In this document: positions 36,001-46,162 of the stretch, one piece after another
How the letters are laid out: each line of letters starts with the position of its first letter
How positions within the stretch are numbered: position 1 is the first letter of the stretch
DNA from: Mycoplasmopsis maculosa
GTDB lineage: Bacteria > Bacillota_I > Bacilli_A > Mycoplasmatales > Metamycoplasmataceae
Assembly: GCF_900660665.1 (NCBI RefSeq)
Contig: NZ_LR215037.1
Span: 186,001 to 250,000, forward strand
Direction of reading: 5' to 3'
Length of the DNA stretch: 64,000 bases
Position numbers and translations under genes: made by a program
The notes under the pieces: generated by a model
Database searches by the model: none
The model's input: the letters and a program-made list of their open reading frames with translations, nothing else
Told to the model about the DNA's origin: nothing

Positions 36001-37936
36001 TTTGATTTTCAGTTTTAACGTCAAAACTTATAGAGTATTTGCTATTAGTTGCTGGAAATAATTCTCAATTATATGTGGGAATAATCATTACATCATCATA
36101 ATTATTATTAAAACCATAATATTTATACGCTTTAATTGTTCCTTCAAAATTTAAAAGAACTTGTTCTTCGTCTAATAAACTTAATATTTTTATCTCTTCA
36201 TTTTTAACTAAATTATCAACTTTAAATTCATAAATATTTTGTTTATTTCTATAAACTCTTATTTTTTCTTTTGTAATATTATTATTTAATTTTCTTTCAA
36301 TATCCAAAATATATGAACTTTTAATATCACCATCTATATTTATAAAATAAGTTATTGTATTATTTTCTGTATTTATATCTATTAATTTAGATTTTTTAAC
36401 AGGTGATCCACTATTATTTTTAATAAATTTTTCATTTATAATTGTTGTAGTTTCATTCTTGCTTAAAAAATTAAAATAGTTTTTAAAAAGAGGGTCTGAT
36501 TTAATGTTTTCATCATTTATATCTGTAAAAATATTAAAATCGTTTTCAATAAAATTTGTAAAATTAGAACTTTCATTAATCCTATAATCATATGCATTTG
36601 TTTCAGGTTCTTCTAAGCTTAGATTATCAGTCCTAAATGTAAAAATCGGTAAATTATCTATTTTTTTATTGTTAATTTTTATATATTCTAAAATATATTC
36701 AGTATCATAATCTAAATTACTTAAATTAAATGTAAATGATTTATTTATTGGTTCTTTAGTAACAAATGAATTTATATTTTTAAATTTTATATCGATATCA
36801 TACTGTTCGGAATTATTTGTGTTTTCAAAAAATAACTGAATTGACGCTGAATTATTATTTTTAGATAAAAGAGAGATAGATGACAATTCAATTTCTTTTT
36901 CTAGTTTATCAATATCATTATTTTCATTTAAATTTATATCAAAAGGATCAAAATCAATATTTTTTCCATTTATTTTAATAAATTCAAGACTTAAATTATT
37001 GCTTGATTTATTTAAAAATGATAATTCAAATAGCTCGGTATTTATTAAATTTTTAGTGAAAATAAAACTTGGAAAATCATAAAATTTTATTTCAATATTA
37101 TATTTATCACTTTTTTTATTTTTTATATCAAAATCAAATCTTAAGTTAACAACATTATTATGTTGGCTTACTTTTTGAATATTTTTAATTTTTATAACTT
37201 CTTCTTTTTCTAATTCTTTAGTTACAAAAACTTTATTAATGCTTTTTTCTATTATTAATTCTTTATCTTCTAAAATAATCTTTGAAATTGTATATTCAGT
37301 ATTATCTTTTAGTCCGTTTAAATTAAAAATTACTTTTTCATTTTGTATTTGAGTTGCATTAAAAACTAAACCATTTTTTAAATATAATTTAAGATTGCTC
37401 AAATCAAATTCATAATCATTCAAAATAAGAAATATTTCTGCTGTGTTATTAGTTATATTATTAAAATTAATATCATTAACAAATATATAATTTTCTTTCT
37501 TTTTATCACTATTTATTTCTTTTTTACTTTTTAAAGTTTTAAAAATCAAATTAGTAGATTTATTTTCCAATATTAAATTGTCATTTAAATAATTTATTTG
37601 TTCTAATTTATAAATACTATCAGAATTTAAGTCATCTAAATTAAAAATTAACTTATTGCCTATTATTTTAGATGAATTAATATGCATATGCTTATTATAA
37701 GTTTTATTAAAAATTCTTAAAGTATAGTTTTGATATTTATTATTTTCTTTTAAATATGAATCATCTAATTCAATAAATATAGAGGCTGATTCTTCATTTA
37801 TATCTTTATAAATTATATTTTTAAAAGAACTTTCAAGAGAATTTTTGTAATTCGCACATGAAATTATTGAAAAAACAGGCAAAACTATTGTTGGCAAAAT
37901 AAATAATTTTCTTAAAATTTTTTTATTATTTTTCAT
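33053..37936 (-). CDS. Giant lipoprotein with C-terminal DUF31 serine protease
   Basis: 1,627 residues in one frame; I checked the joins across TGA codons (35930, 35339, 35231, 34964, 34058, 33983, 33560, 33491) and found no stop. ATG 37934-37936 has TGGAG 8 nt upstream. Lipoprotein signal MKNNKKILRKLF...VFSIISC with Cys as acylated residue. The N-terminal ~700 residues hold several ~85-95 residue beta-rich repeats (LYD(T)EY-I-KI pattern), perhaps DUF1410/fibronectin-like. The C-terminal ~400 residues match mycoplasma DUF31 peptidases (the family of the immunoglobulin protease MIP): VVSNQHVW (His ~1316), RRADFVIAI (Asp ~1415) and TASGSSGTTVYD (Ser ~1541). No MIB-like partner is next to it. 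Expected on the outer surface, cutting a host protein. Confidence 0.85.
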
Positions 37937-38119
37937 ATTATCTCCACTCAAAAACTTATATAAAAATTATATATTTATTAAAATTATTTTTATAGCATAA
38001 ATTAAAAATTTATATTAACGATTAATTTAGTAAATGTTTAAAATAAATAATTTTATAAACCTTATAAAATATAGTAAAAATTTAATGATAAATTATCTTT
38101 CTTATACAAAAATATATTG
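37937..38119. promoter_or_regulatory. Upstream region of the DUF31 gene
   Basis: A/T-rich, no gene seen. It must contain the - strand promoter of the DUF31 gene; TATAAA/TATAAT-like words are frequent and I cannot choose one. Confidence 0.35.
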
Positions 38120-38143
38120 CTTATCATAAATGATAAGTTTTTT
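38120..38143 (+). terminator. Orphan terminator upstream of mraZ
   Basis: CTTATCAT and ATGATAAG with a 2-nt loop and then TTTTTT, oriented +. No + strand gene ends before it, so it may insulate the division operon or end a short RNA starting in 38000-38080. Confidence 0.55.
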
Positions 38144-38268
38144 AATATTTTAGTAAAAAACAAAAAATTAATAATAACTATTACATATTTATTTTTCATA
38201 TTTTTTTCATAAATTTTGTGATTATAAAAAAAATTATTATTTTTTATTAAAAATATTATGCATAAATG

Positions 38269-38299
38269 TATAATAGTGGTGAATAGTGGAGGAAAGTGG
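38269..38299 (+). promoter_or_regulatory. mraZ promoter and MraZ-binding boxes
   Basis: TATAAT at 38269-38274 is followed by three AGTGG words at 38275-38279, 38285-38289 and 38295-38299, spaced exactly 10 bp. MraZ is known to bind tandem GTGG-type repeats on its own operon promoter. The boxes cover the transcription start, and the middle one merges with the GGAGG ribosome site of mraZ. Confidence 0.75.
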
Positions 38300-38728
38300 A
38301 TGTTTGGGACTTTTAATAGAAGCCTTGATAACAAAAATAGAATTATAGTTCCTAGTAAGCTAAGAGATGCTCTGGGTTCTAAATTTTATATGACAATTGG
38401 TTTAGAAGGCGCAATAGAATTAAGAAGTGAAAAAACTTTTAATGATTTTATTTCAATACTAAATGCTCAGAGTAATTTTAGTATTGAAGCTAGAAAAATT
38501 AAAAGAGCTTGACTTGGTAATACTCAAGAAATAGAAGTAGATAGTCAAGGGCGTTTCTTAGTTCCTAAAACATACATTGAAAAAGCTGCTATTCAAAAAG
38601 ATGTTGTATTGGTTGGTATAGGCGACTTAGTTGAACTTTGAAGTCTAGAAAAATATAACGAATATAACGAAAACTTGGATCAAGAAGAATTAAATAGTAT
38701 TACAGCTAGATTTGCTGAAAAGGCATAA
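38300..38728 (+). CDS. mraZ: Transcriptional regulator MraZ
   Basis: 142 residues with two AbrB/SpoVT-like half-domains: MFGTFNRSLDNKNRIIVPSK with the DNA-binding Arg motif and the second VDSQGRFLVPKTY. Start chosen at ATG 38300 (MFGTF) with GGAGG upstream; the frame extends upstream to 38258 but that lies over the promoter. TGA at 38513 is Trp. It regulates the dcw operon of which it is the first gene, probably through the boxes at 38275-38299. Confidence 0.95.
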
Positions 38729-38731
38729 AAT

Positions 38732-39634
38732 ATGACAAATGAGCATATAAGTGTATTATTAAACGAATCAATCGATGCTTTAAAAATTAAAGAAGACGGT
38801 ATTTATGTCGATTTAACATTAGGCATGGGTGGTCACAGTAGTGAAATTCTTAAAAAATTAAAAAACGGTTTATTAATTGGTTTTGACAAAGATCAATTTG
38901 CGATAGAAGAAAGTCGCAAGCGATTAAGTAAAATTAGTAATAAATTTGTATTAATTCATTCTGATTTTGAAAATATAACTGAAGAATTAAATAAATTAGG
39001 AATTACAACTGTAGATGGAATATTAGCTGATCTAGGAATTTCAAGTCCCCAAGTTGATAACTCTGAACGCGGATTTAGTTATAACAAAAATGCACGTTTA
39101 GATATGCGTATGGATGTTAGTCAAAGTCTTGATGCGCACTATATTGTGAATAATTATAGTGAATCAGATTTAGAGCGAATTTTTATTGATTACGCCGATG
39201 TAAAATTTGCTAAGCAAGTTGCGAAAGTTATTATCAATAATCGTCCTATTGATGAAACATTACAATTAGCCGATATAGTAAGAAGTGCTTATCCTGCAAA
39301 AGTGGTTAAATTAAAAAATCCTAATAAAGCAGTTTTTCAAGCATTAAGAATAGAAGTAAATCATGAATTTGACTCAATAAAAAATATGCTAAATAAAGCT
39401 ATTAATTTATTAAATAAAGATGGTAAATTAGCAATTATTAGTTTTCACTCTTTAGAAGACAAAATAATAAAAAACTTTTTTGGAAATTTAACAAAAGATA
39501 AATTACCTTCAAAATTACCTATTAACGAAGTTAAAAACTTCAGTGTAAAAGTAATCAATCCATCTAAAAATGAAGAACTTATGAATAAAAGAGCGCGCAG
39601 TGCTAAATTGAGAGTTCTAACAAAAATAATTTAA
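38732..39634 (+). CDS. rsmH: 16S rRNA m4C1402 methyltransferase
   Basis: 300 residues. SAM-binding loop DLTLGMGGHS (near residue 28), DGILADLGISSPQVD, GFSYNKNARLDMRMD and SFHSLEDKIIKNFF motifs of RsmH/MraW. It methylates N4 of C1402 in 16S rRNA. It begins 3 nt after mraZ with only a weak ribosome site, so probably coupled. Confidence 0.96.
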   Translation: MTNEHISVLLNESIDALKIKEDGIYVDLTLGMGGHSSEILKKLKNGLLIGFDKDQFAIEESRKRLSKISNKFVLIHSDFENITEELNKLGITTVDGILADLGISSPQVDNSERGFSYNKNARLDMRMDVSQSLDAHYIVNNYSESDLERIFIDYADVKFAKQVAKVIINNRPIDETLQLADIVRSAYPAKVVKLKNPNKAVFQALRIEVNHEFDSIKNMLNKAINLLNKDGKLAIISFHSLEDKIIKNFFGNLTKDKLPSKLPINEVKNFSVKVINPSKNEELMNKRARSAKLRVLTKII

Positions 39635-39653
39635 AAAAGAAAGGAGAATAATT

Positions 39654-40823
39654 ATGAAAAAATATCTTGCAAATATTTTTTTGAAAAATAACTCATTGAA
39701 AATACAAGTTTTTTCAGACAAAAGCATATACTCAATATTTTTTGAAGATGAGTTTAATTATTCTTCTTTTAACAATCAAAATATCAATCATTTTTTAAAT
39801 AATACAATAAAAAAAATAAACAAAAATATTGGTTCTTTAAAAAGAAACAAAATTAGTTATAGTTTAGTAATTGACGATAACTATGCATTTAAAAATAACA
39901 TTATCTTTAACAGAGTAGTTAATAATTTTGAACTCGAAAATCAAGTTGTTAACGAAAAAATAAAAAAAATAATTGATAATAACGAAAGCAACTATAAAAA
40001 AGACAAAAATGTAAAAATAGTTTCTTTCAATAATTATCTTTATACTTTAGAAGAAGATCTAGAAAATGTAAAAGAATATGCTGAATTCCCATTAAATAAA
40101 AAAGGAAATAAAATAAACGTTTATTCTTCTTTTTTATCAGTTTCTAGTGATTCAGAATTAGCTTCAATTTTAGAAATTATTGAAAAAAATATTCAAATAA
40201 AATTTATAAAATTAAGAAGTGAATTAATTAATATAAACGAAAATAACAATGAATACAAATGATTAATTCATACTGAAAATAATTTAGTAAGTTATGTATG
40301 TACATTTAATAACAAAATTATTGAATATAAATGCATTGAAATTAAAAAAGATTTAATTATCAAAAAAATAAACAAATTTATTGATATAAGCGAAGATGAA
40401 TTTGATTTAAAAATTAATGCATTAATAAAAAATTATCATTTTATAAAAAAAATACCTAACCTAGAAAAAGAAAATGCAGTTATAAATGTTTTAAAAGCTG
40501 TTTTAAACATAATTCTTATTAAAAGTTCTGAAATAATAAATAACGAAAAAAATAATGCAAAAATTATTATATCTGGTCAATATAAAGAAATTTTTGCTAA
40601 AAAAATAAGTGAAGAACTAAAAAATCATCAAGTTTTTGTATCAAATAATATTGAATCCGAACTTATGAATTTAGAAGAATATATTTTTGAAATGCTTAAG
40701 CTATCTAACAATTTTGATAAAAAAGATGAAAATATTTACAATACCTTAAATAATATTAGCATCTATAATAAAAAAATTAAAATAGCTAAAAATCTTTACT
40801 CACCTAATATTAAAGCACTATAA
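39654..40823 (+). CDS. Divergent FtsA-like division protein
   Basis: 389 residues; Trp from TGA at 40260. It has AGGAG before ATG 39654 and sits exactly where ftsA lies in mycoplasma division clusters, 11 nt before ftsZ. Direct similarity is weak: KIISGQYKEIFAKKISEEL resembles the actin-like phosphate/adenosine segment, and the beta-rich start (SLKIQVFSDKSIYSIFFE) fits an actin fold. No C-terminal membrane-targeting amphipathic helix is obvious. Role as FtsZ membrane tether is inferred from position. Confidence 0.65.
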
Positions 40824-40834
40824 AGGAGTATTAA

Positions 40835-42010
40835 ATGGATAATACTGATTTTTATGAAATAAGCAAATTAAACATCAAAATAATAGGAGTAGGCGGTGCT
40901 GGTAACAACGCTATAAACCTATTAATAAATGATGAAGAGCAATTAGTTAAAAACGATAATTTGTTTGTAGCAAACACTGATGCTCAAGATTTAAATAAAA
41001 GTGCTTGTAATAACAAAATACTTTTAGGTGGAGCTGAATCTAGAGGATTTGGTGCAGGTGGAAACCCTGAAAAAGGTAAAGAGTTAGCTGAAAAATCAAT
41101 CGATGAAATAAAAAAAACAATAAATAAAACTGATTTATTGATATTAGTCGGCGGTTTAGGTGGAGGAACAGGAACAGGTGCTTTGCCAGTTTTTGCTAAA
41201 GTTGCAAAAGAATTAGGAATTTTAACAGTAGCCTTTGTAACTACTCCATTTGAAAAATTTGAAGGTTCAAAAAAACGTATTATAGCTATAAATGGTTTAG
41301 ATGAACTAAAAAAATATGTTGATAGTTATGTTGTTATAAGTAATCAAAAATTAAGTGAATATTATAAGGATATTCCTTTAAAACAAGCACTTTTAAAATC
41401 AAATGTAACTTTAAAAAACGCAATAAAAATGATAAATGATATTCTAAATAAAAACGGTACAATTAACATTGATTTTAATGATATTAGTGAAGTATTAAGA
41501 AATGGTCAAGAAACTATTATAGTTTCAACTAAAGCAACAGGTAAAGATAAAGTTAAAAATGCAGTTGATAAAGCTTTAAAAAATACATTATTTGAAAGTG
41601 AAATTAAAAACTGTAAAAAATTATTATTGAACTATCATTTAGATAGTAAGGGCACAATTTCTCAGATGGAAGAAGCTAGCAAATTGATCTATGAATACTT
41701 AAACATTGAAGATGATGACAAATTAAAAGTAATTCCTGGAGTTGTTCAAGAAGAAGAAAATGAAAATGGTGAAAAAAGTGATGATTTCTTCATTGTTAAT
41801 GTTATAGCTTCTGGACTTAATGAAAATACTTATGTTGAAGAAGTAAAAAATAGTAATGTAAAAGTAACAATTAATGAAAATCATAATGAGTTTAATTACG
41901 AATTCGACGATGATATTATTGAACAAACAAGCGAATACCATTCAAATGTTCCTGGTTTTATAAACGGGAACTTAAAAAATGAAATAGATAATGAAGATAG
42001 CGAATTTTAA
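40835..42010 (+). CDS. ftsZ: Cell division GTPase FtsZ
   Basis: 391 residues. Tubulin signature GGLGGGTGTGALP (near residue 110), N-terminal GVGGAGNNAINLL, NTDAQDL and TPFEKFEGSKKR motifs. It polymerises with GTP into the division ring. The C-terminal ~80 residues are acidic and Asn-rich linker ending NEDSEF; the usual conserved C-terminal peptide is not evident. AGGAG upstream of ATG 40835. The operon terminator just after it is split by the IS insertion. Confidence 0.96.
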   Translation: MDNTDFYEISKLNIKIIGVGGAGNNAINLLINDEEQLVKNDNLFVANTDAQDLNKSACNNKILLGGAESRGFGAGGNPEKGKELAEKSIDEIKKTINKTDLLILVGGLGGGTGTGALPVFAKVAKELGILTVAFVTTPFEKFEGSKKRIIAINGLDELKKYVDSYVVISNQKLSEYYKDIPLKQALLKSNVTLKNAIKMINDILNKNGTINIDFNDISEVLRNGQETIIVSTKATGKDKVKNAVDKALKNTLFESEIKNCKKLLLNYHLDSKGTISQMEEASKLIYEYLNIEDDDKLKVIPGVVQEEENENGEKSDDFFIVNVIASGLNENTYVEEVKNSNVKVTINENHNEFNYEFDDDIIEQTSEYHSNVPGFINGNLKNEIDNEDSEF

Positions 42011-42017
42011 TTATAAA

Positions 42018-42039
42018 AAAGGTTGTAAAATCAGCCTTT
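42018..42039. repeat. Left target-site duplication of IS (ftsZ terminator copy)
   Basis: AAAGGTTGTAAAATCAGCCT plus TT, identical to 43464-43485. With the A-run before it this is a stem-loop (AAAGGTTG/CAGCCTTT with a G-U pair), i.e. the ftsZ terminator. Confidence 0.85.
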
Positions 42040-42062
42040 GCCACATTGTAATTTACATCTTG

Positions 42063-42103
42063 ACACCCTTTTTTATGCAAAAATTAAAAAAGGGTGTTTT
42101 TTT
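42063..42103 (+). terminator. IS-internal left-end terminator
   Basis: ACACCCTTTTTT (42063-42074) pairs with AAAAAAGGGTGT (42086-42097), then a T-run. It would block read-through from outside into the transposase gene. Confidence 0.75.
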
Positions 42104-42142
42104 ATATAAAAAAATCCCAAGAAAAACTTGAGATCACAGCAA

Positions 42143-43234
42143 ATGAATTATATTAAAATTAATTATAAAATAAGAAGCATTATAGATATTAGTTTAAATG
42201 TTGAAAGAAAAACTATTTCAGAAATAGCAAAAATTTTAAATATTTCAAGACAATCTATTTCAAATGAAATAAAAATAAATTCTGATTATTGAGGTTATAA
42301 CTCTGAATATGCAGAAGTAAAGCATAGAAATAGAGAAAAATGAAAAAATCATTTTAAATTTATAAATAAAATGAATTCATATAAACACTACTCTAAAGAG
42401 TTTAAAAACAAATATAACAAAAAAACTTTTAGCGTTGAACTAACACATTTATATATTAAAAATAATTTTAATTTTAAGATACCAAGCATTAAAACAGTTT
42501 ATAACTGGATAAATTCAAATTTATGAGTAATAAAGCGAAAAAATATTTTGAGGAAACAATACACAAAAGGCGGAAAAAGGGATGGTGGACCTGCTTATAA
42601 AAGATTAGTTGGTGCTAGATGAGTCAGACCGTTTTGAACAAGACCAAAAGAAATAAACGAAAGAAGTACTTTTGGCCATTGGGAAATAGATTTAATTGTA
42701 GGAAAACAAAAAGCAGGGCATTCACACATTCTATCATTTGTCGAAAGATACAGCAGATATGGTATTTTGGTAAAAGTTGACAGTAAAAACCCTTGGTATA
42801 TTGCTTTAATATTATTTGAACTAATAAAAATATACAATTTAAATGTTAAGTCAATAACATCTGATAATGGATTTGAATTTAATTCACTTTTTATAATTGG
42901 ATATAAGTTAAAAATTTTTATTTATAAGGCAGATCCTTATGCTTCTCAGCAAAGAGGAACAAACGAAAATTTTAATGGATATGTTAGACGTTTTTTTAAG
43001 AAAAAAACTGATTTTAATTTAATTTCTAATAATGAAATTTTAAAAGTTCAACGAGAAATAAACAATATTCCAAGAAAAATACATGGTTACTTAAGTGCTT
43101 CTGAAATGTATGCACTTTGTGAAATAAAAGAGCCTGGTCTAAATATACCATTAAACGAAAAACTTTACAGTTGACAAAATAAAAAACGAGAAAGTAACGG
43201 TTCAAGAAATAAATTCTGGAAAACTAAAAAATAG
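42143..43234 (+). CDS. IS30-family transposase
   Basis: 363 residues, no lesion found; six or more TGA-coded Trp. N-terminal helix-turn-helix (TISEIAKILNISRQSISNEI), then DDE catalytic core: FGHWEIDLIVG (first Asp), ITSDNGFEF (second Asp) and SQQRGTNENFNGYVRRFFKK (Glu), the IS30 signature. It cuts and pastes the element. ATG 42143 chosen because it begins the HTH region; no strong ribosome site is seen, which would keep expression low. Confidence 0.92.
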
Positions 43235-43463
43235 AAAGGAAAATGTCTTAAGTTTTTCTTTTTTTATTTCTACTTTTTTAAAAAAAGTAGCAAAAATAAA
43301 TAATAATAAACTGCGTTGCTGTACTTTTTCAACCACTAAAAATAGGTGTGGTGAACCACTGCTTGTATTTTTGATTACCCGATAGTAATATTTGAAAATA
43401 ATATATAAAAATGGTAACCAAATTATATTGGTTACCATGTAAAGATGTAAATTACAATTTAGC

Positions 43464-43485
43464 AAAGGTTGTAAAATCAGCCTTT
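43464..43485. repeat. Right target-site duplication of IS
   Basis: Identical to 42018-42039. With the following TTTTT it restores a usable terminator downstream of the IS. Confidence 0.85.
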
Positions 43486-43501
43486 TTTTATATTTTTAAA
43501 A

Positions 43502-43507
43502 TATAAT
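43502..43507 (+). promoter_or_regulatory. -10 box of rsmE
   Basis: TATAAT in the context AAATATAATTTAAA, 26 nt before ATG 43534, followed by AAGGAAAG ribosome site. Confidence 0.55.
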
Positions 43508-43533
43508 TTAAATGTTAATAATTAAGGAAAGAC

Positions 43534-44211
43534 ATGCATAGATTTTTTGTAAAAGAAAAAAAAGATAATTATTTCATTTTAGATGAAAGTATTTTAAAAC
43601 ATATAAAAATAGCACGATTAGAAAATGATTTTTTTTATTGTAATTATGAAAGTGAATTTTATAAATGTAAGCTAGAAAATAAAAAAGCTTTAATAATTGA
43701 AAAAGAAAATATAAATCATGAATTTAATAATGAAGTTATTCTCGCTGCACCTATAATAAAAATAAAAAGGTATGAGTGGATTCTTCAAAAAGCAACAGAA
43801 CTTGGTGTTACAAAAATTATTCCGCTTAATTCTAAATATGTTGATCAATCATTAATAAAGTATGATATAAAAAACAAAGATTCAAGATTTAAGGAAATAA
43901 TTAAAAACGCAGCAGAACAAAGTTTTAGAAATATAATTCCTGAATATACAGATGTAAAAGACTTTAAAAACGTAATCCTTGAAAATAAAAATAAAAAAAT
44001 TTATGTGGCTTATGAATTAAAAAATAATGAAAAAGCAGTTAATAATTTAGAAACTAATTCCTTAATTATAGTAGGACCAGAAGGTGGTTTTACACAAGAA
44101 GAAATTGATTTTGCAATAGAAAATAATTGTGAAATAGTTTCATTGGGAAAAACTATATTAAGAGCAGAAACAGCTTGTTTATACATGCTCTCTAATATAA
44201 AAGAAAAATAA
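43534..44211 (+). CDS. rsmE: 16S rRNA m3U1498 methyltransferase
   Basis: 225 residues. N-terminal PUA-like part MHRFFVKE, then the SPOUT knot: LQKATELGVTKIIPL, AAEQSFRNIIPE, VGPEGGFTQEEIDF and LGKTILRAETA. It methylates N3 of U1498. First gene of a unit continuing with pepO (10-nt gap, AGGAGATATT). Confidence 0.94.
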   Translation: MHRFFVKEKKDNYFILDESILKHIKIARLENDFFYCNYESEFYKCKLENKKALIIEKENINHEFNNEVILAAPIIKIKRYEWILQKATELGVTKIIPLNSKYVDQSLIKYDIKNKDSRFKEIIKNAAEQSFRNIIPEYTDVKDFKNVILENKNKKIYVAYELKNNEKAVNNLETNSLIIVGPEGGFTQEEIDFAIENNCEIVSLGKTILRAETACLYMLSNIKEK

Positions 44212-44221
44212 AGGAGATATT

Positions 44222-46141
44222 ATGAGTGATAAAATTAGTATTAAAGATGATTTCTATCGTTATACAAACGATCAATGATTTAAAGAAAATAAAATACCAT
44301 CAGATAAAGCGTCATATGGTGCTTTTACTGAAATAGCAGATAAAAATGAAAAGAAATTAATAAAAGAAACAAAAAACCTAATTGAAGAAATAAGCAAAAA
44401 AAGAAAAAACGAAGATGATATTATAACTAATTATGCAAAATTTGCAGATATGGTTTATAACTTTGATGAAAGAAATAAATTAGGAGTCGAACCTATTGTT
44501 CCTTTTCTAAAAAGAATACTTGAAATAAAAAATACTAAACAATTTGAAGAAAAATATGCATATTTTTCATTAAGAGGATATCCACTTCCATTTGATTTTA
44601 GTGTTATGTCGGATTTTAAAAATACTGATGATCAAATACTTTATTTAAGTCCAACTGATTTAATTCTTCCTGATAAATCTTATTATGAAGAAAATCATCC
44701 AAAAAAAGAAATTTTACTTAATGCCTTTAAAAATATGTCTAGAAAACTTTTAAAATTTTATTATGATGACGAAAATAAAAATGAAGAAATAATAAATAAG
44801 GCGCTTGCATTTGATTCATTATTAGTAGAATTTGTTCCTTCAAGTGTTGAAAATGCTGATTATGTAAAAATGTACAATATCTTTAAAATAGATGAATTAG
44901 AAAAACAAAGTAATAATTTTAATTTTAAACAAGCTATTGAATCTTTAATTAAAGAACCAGTAGATAAAATTAATATTACATACCCAAGATATTTTAAAAA
45001 TATAGATAAGATTTTTAATGAAGAAAATTTAGAAAATATAAAAGCTTGAATGTTATTATTATCAATAATTAGATATTCTAAATATTTAGATGAAAACTCT
45101 AGATTAATTTCAACAGAATTTCAAAGAGCAATAAGCGGACAGGACAAGCCAACTAAAAAAGAAAAAGCAGCATTCTATTTGGCTTTTAATCAATTTGGAA
45201 TACCTTTCGGAACTTATTTTGCAAAAAAATATTTTGGCGATAAGGCAAAAAAAGATGTTGAAGATATGATAAAAAATATGATTTCTGTTTATAAAGAAAA
45301 TATTTTAAATAATGATTGATTAAGTAAAAAGACAAAAGAAAAAGCAATTATCAAGCTAGAAGCATTAGGTGTTTTTGTAGCATATCCTGAGATAATGCAA
45401 CCTTATTTTGAAAACTTTAAAATAAAAACATACAAAGAAGATGAAAATGTTTTTTCAAACTTAATTAATATGAATATTATAAGAGCTAAATATGAATTAG
45501 GTAAATTTGGAAAAATAATAAATCGTGATTATTGATCAATGTCACCAATGGAAGTTAATGCATATTTTAACCCTTTTATGAACCATATTGTCTTTCCAGC
45601 AGCTATTTTGGATAAACCTTATTATTCTATAAAACAAACTAAAGCTGAAAATTATGGTGCAATAGGAGCTGTAATAGCTCATGAAATAAGTCATGCTTTT
45701 GATAATAACGGCGCTAACTTTGATGAAAAAGGAAATCTAAATTCTTGATGAACAAAGGATGACTTTAAGACATTTAATAAAAAAAGTGAAGAAATGATTA
45801 AATTATTTGATGGAGTACAATCACATTATGGTAAATGTAATGGAAAATTAACTGTATCAGAAAACATAGCTGATTCAGGCGGTTTAAAATGTGCACTTGA
45901 TGCATTCTTAAAAACGGGAGAAACAAATGTTGAAGACTTCTTCAGCTCATGAGCTAGAGGATGAAGAAAATTAAGTAAACCTGAATATGCACAAATGCTA
46001 TTAGCTGTTGACGTACATGCTCCCGCTGATTTAAGAGCAAATTTACAATTAGCTAATTTAGATTTATTCCAAGAAACATATGACCTTAAAAAAGGCGATG
46101 GCATGTTTTTACACAAAAATAAAAGAGTTAAAATTTGATAA
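44222..46141 (+). CDS. pepO: M13-family zinc metalloendopeptidase
   Basis: 639 residues, typical of bacterial PepO. Zinc motif AHEISHAFDNNG (HExxH near residue 487) with the third ligand in ENIADSGGL (near 546); NAYFNPFMNHIVFPAAIL and the C-terminal ADLRANLQLANLDLFQETY match the family, as does the final KRVKIW. It lacks a signal peptide, so it acts in the cytoplasm on oligopeptides up to moderate size. TGA Trp at many places (e.g. 45048, 45318, 45533, 46136). Confidence 0.95.
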
Positions 46142-46162
46142 AACTTTATTTAAAGGTAAATA

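Larger units (their letters stand above)
42040..43463 (+). mobile_element. Intact IS30-family insertion sequence (IS1630-like)
   Basis: 1,424 bp between perfect 22-bp direct repeats. Imperfect terminal inverted repeats: GCCACATTGTAATTTACATC at 42040 and, reversed, GCTAAATTGTAATTTACATC ending at 43463. It carries one transposase. IS30 members such as IS1630 of Mycoplasma fermentans are known to target inverted repeats and make long, variable duplications; the insertion here, inside a terminator hairpin with a 22-bp duplication, fits that behaviour. The region 43235-43463 holds a CTACTTTTTT hairpin and the right end, no gene. Confidence 0.9.

Noticed and set aside
38258-38299. Upstream extension of mraZ (extra 14 codons, MHKCIIVV...)
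   Set aside because: It covers the -10 box and MraZ boxes; MFGTF at 38300 with GGAGG is the family start.
43202-43465. - strand ORF of 87 residues across the IS right end
   Set aside because: It spans the terminal repeat and hairpin; no ribosome site, and it is antisense to the transposase end.
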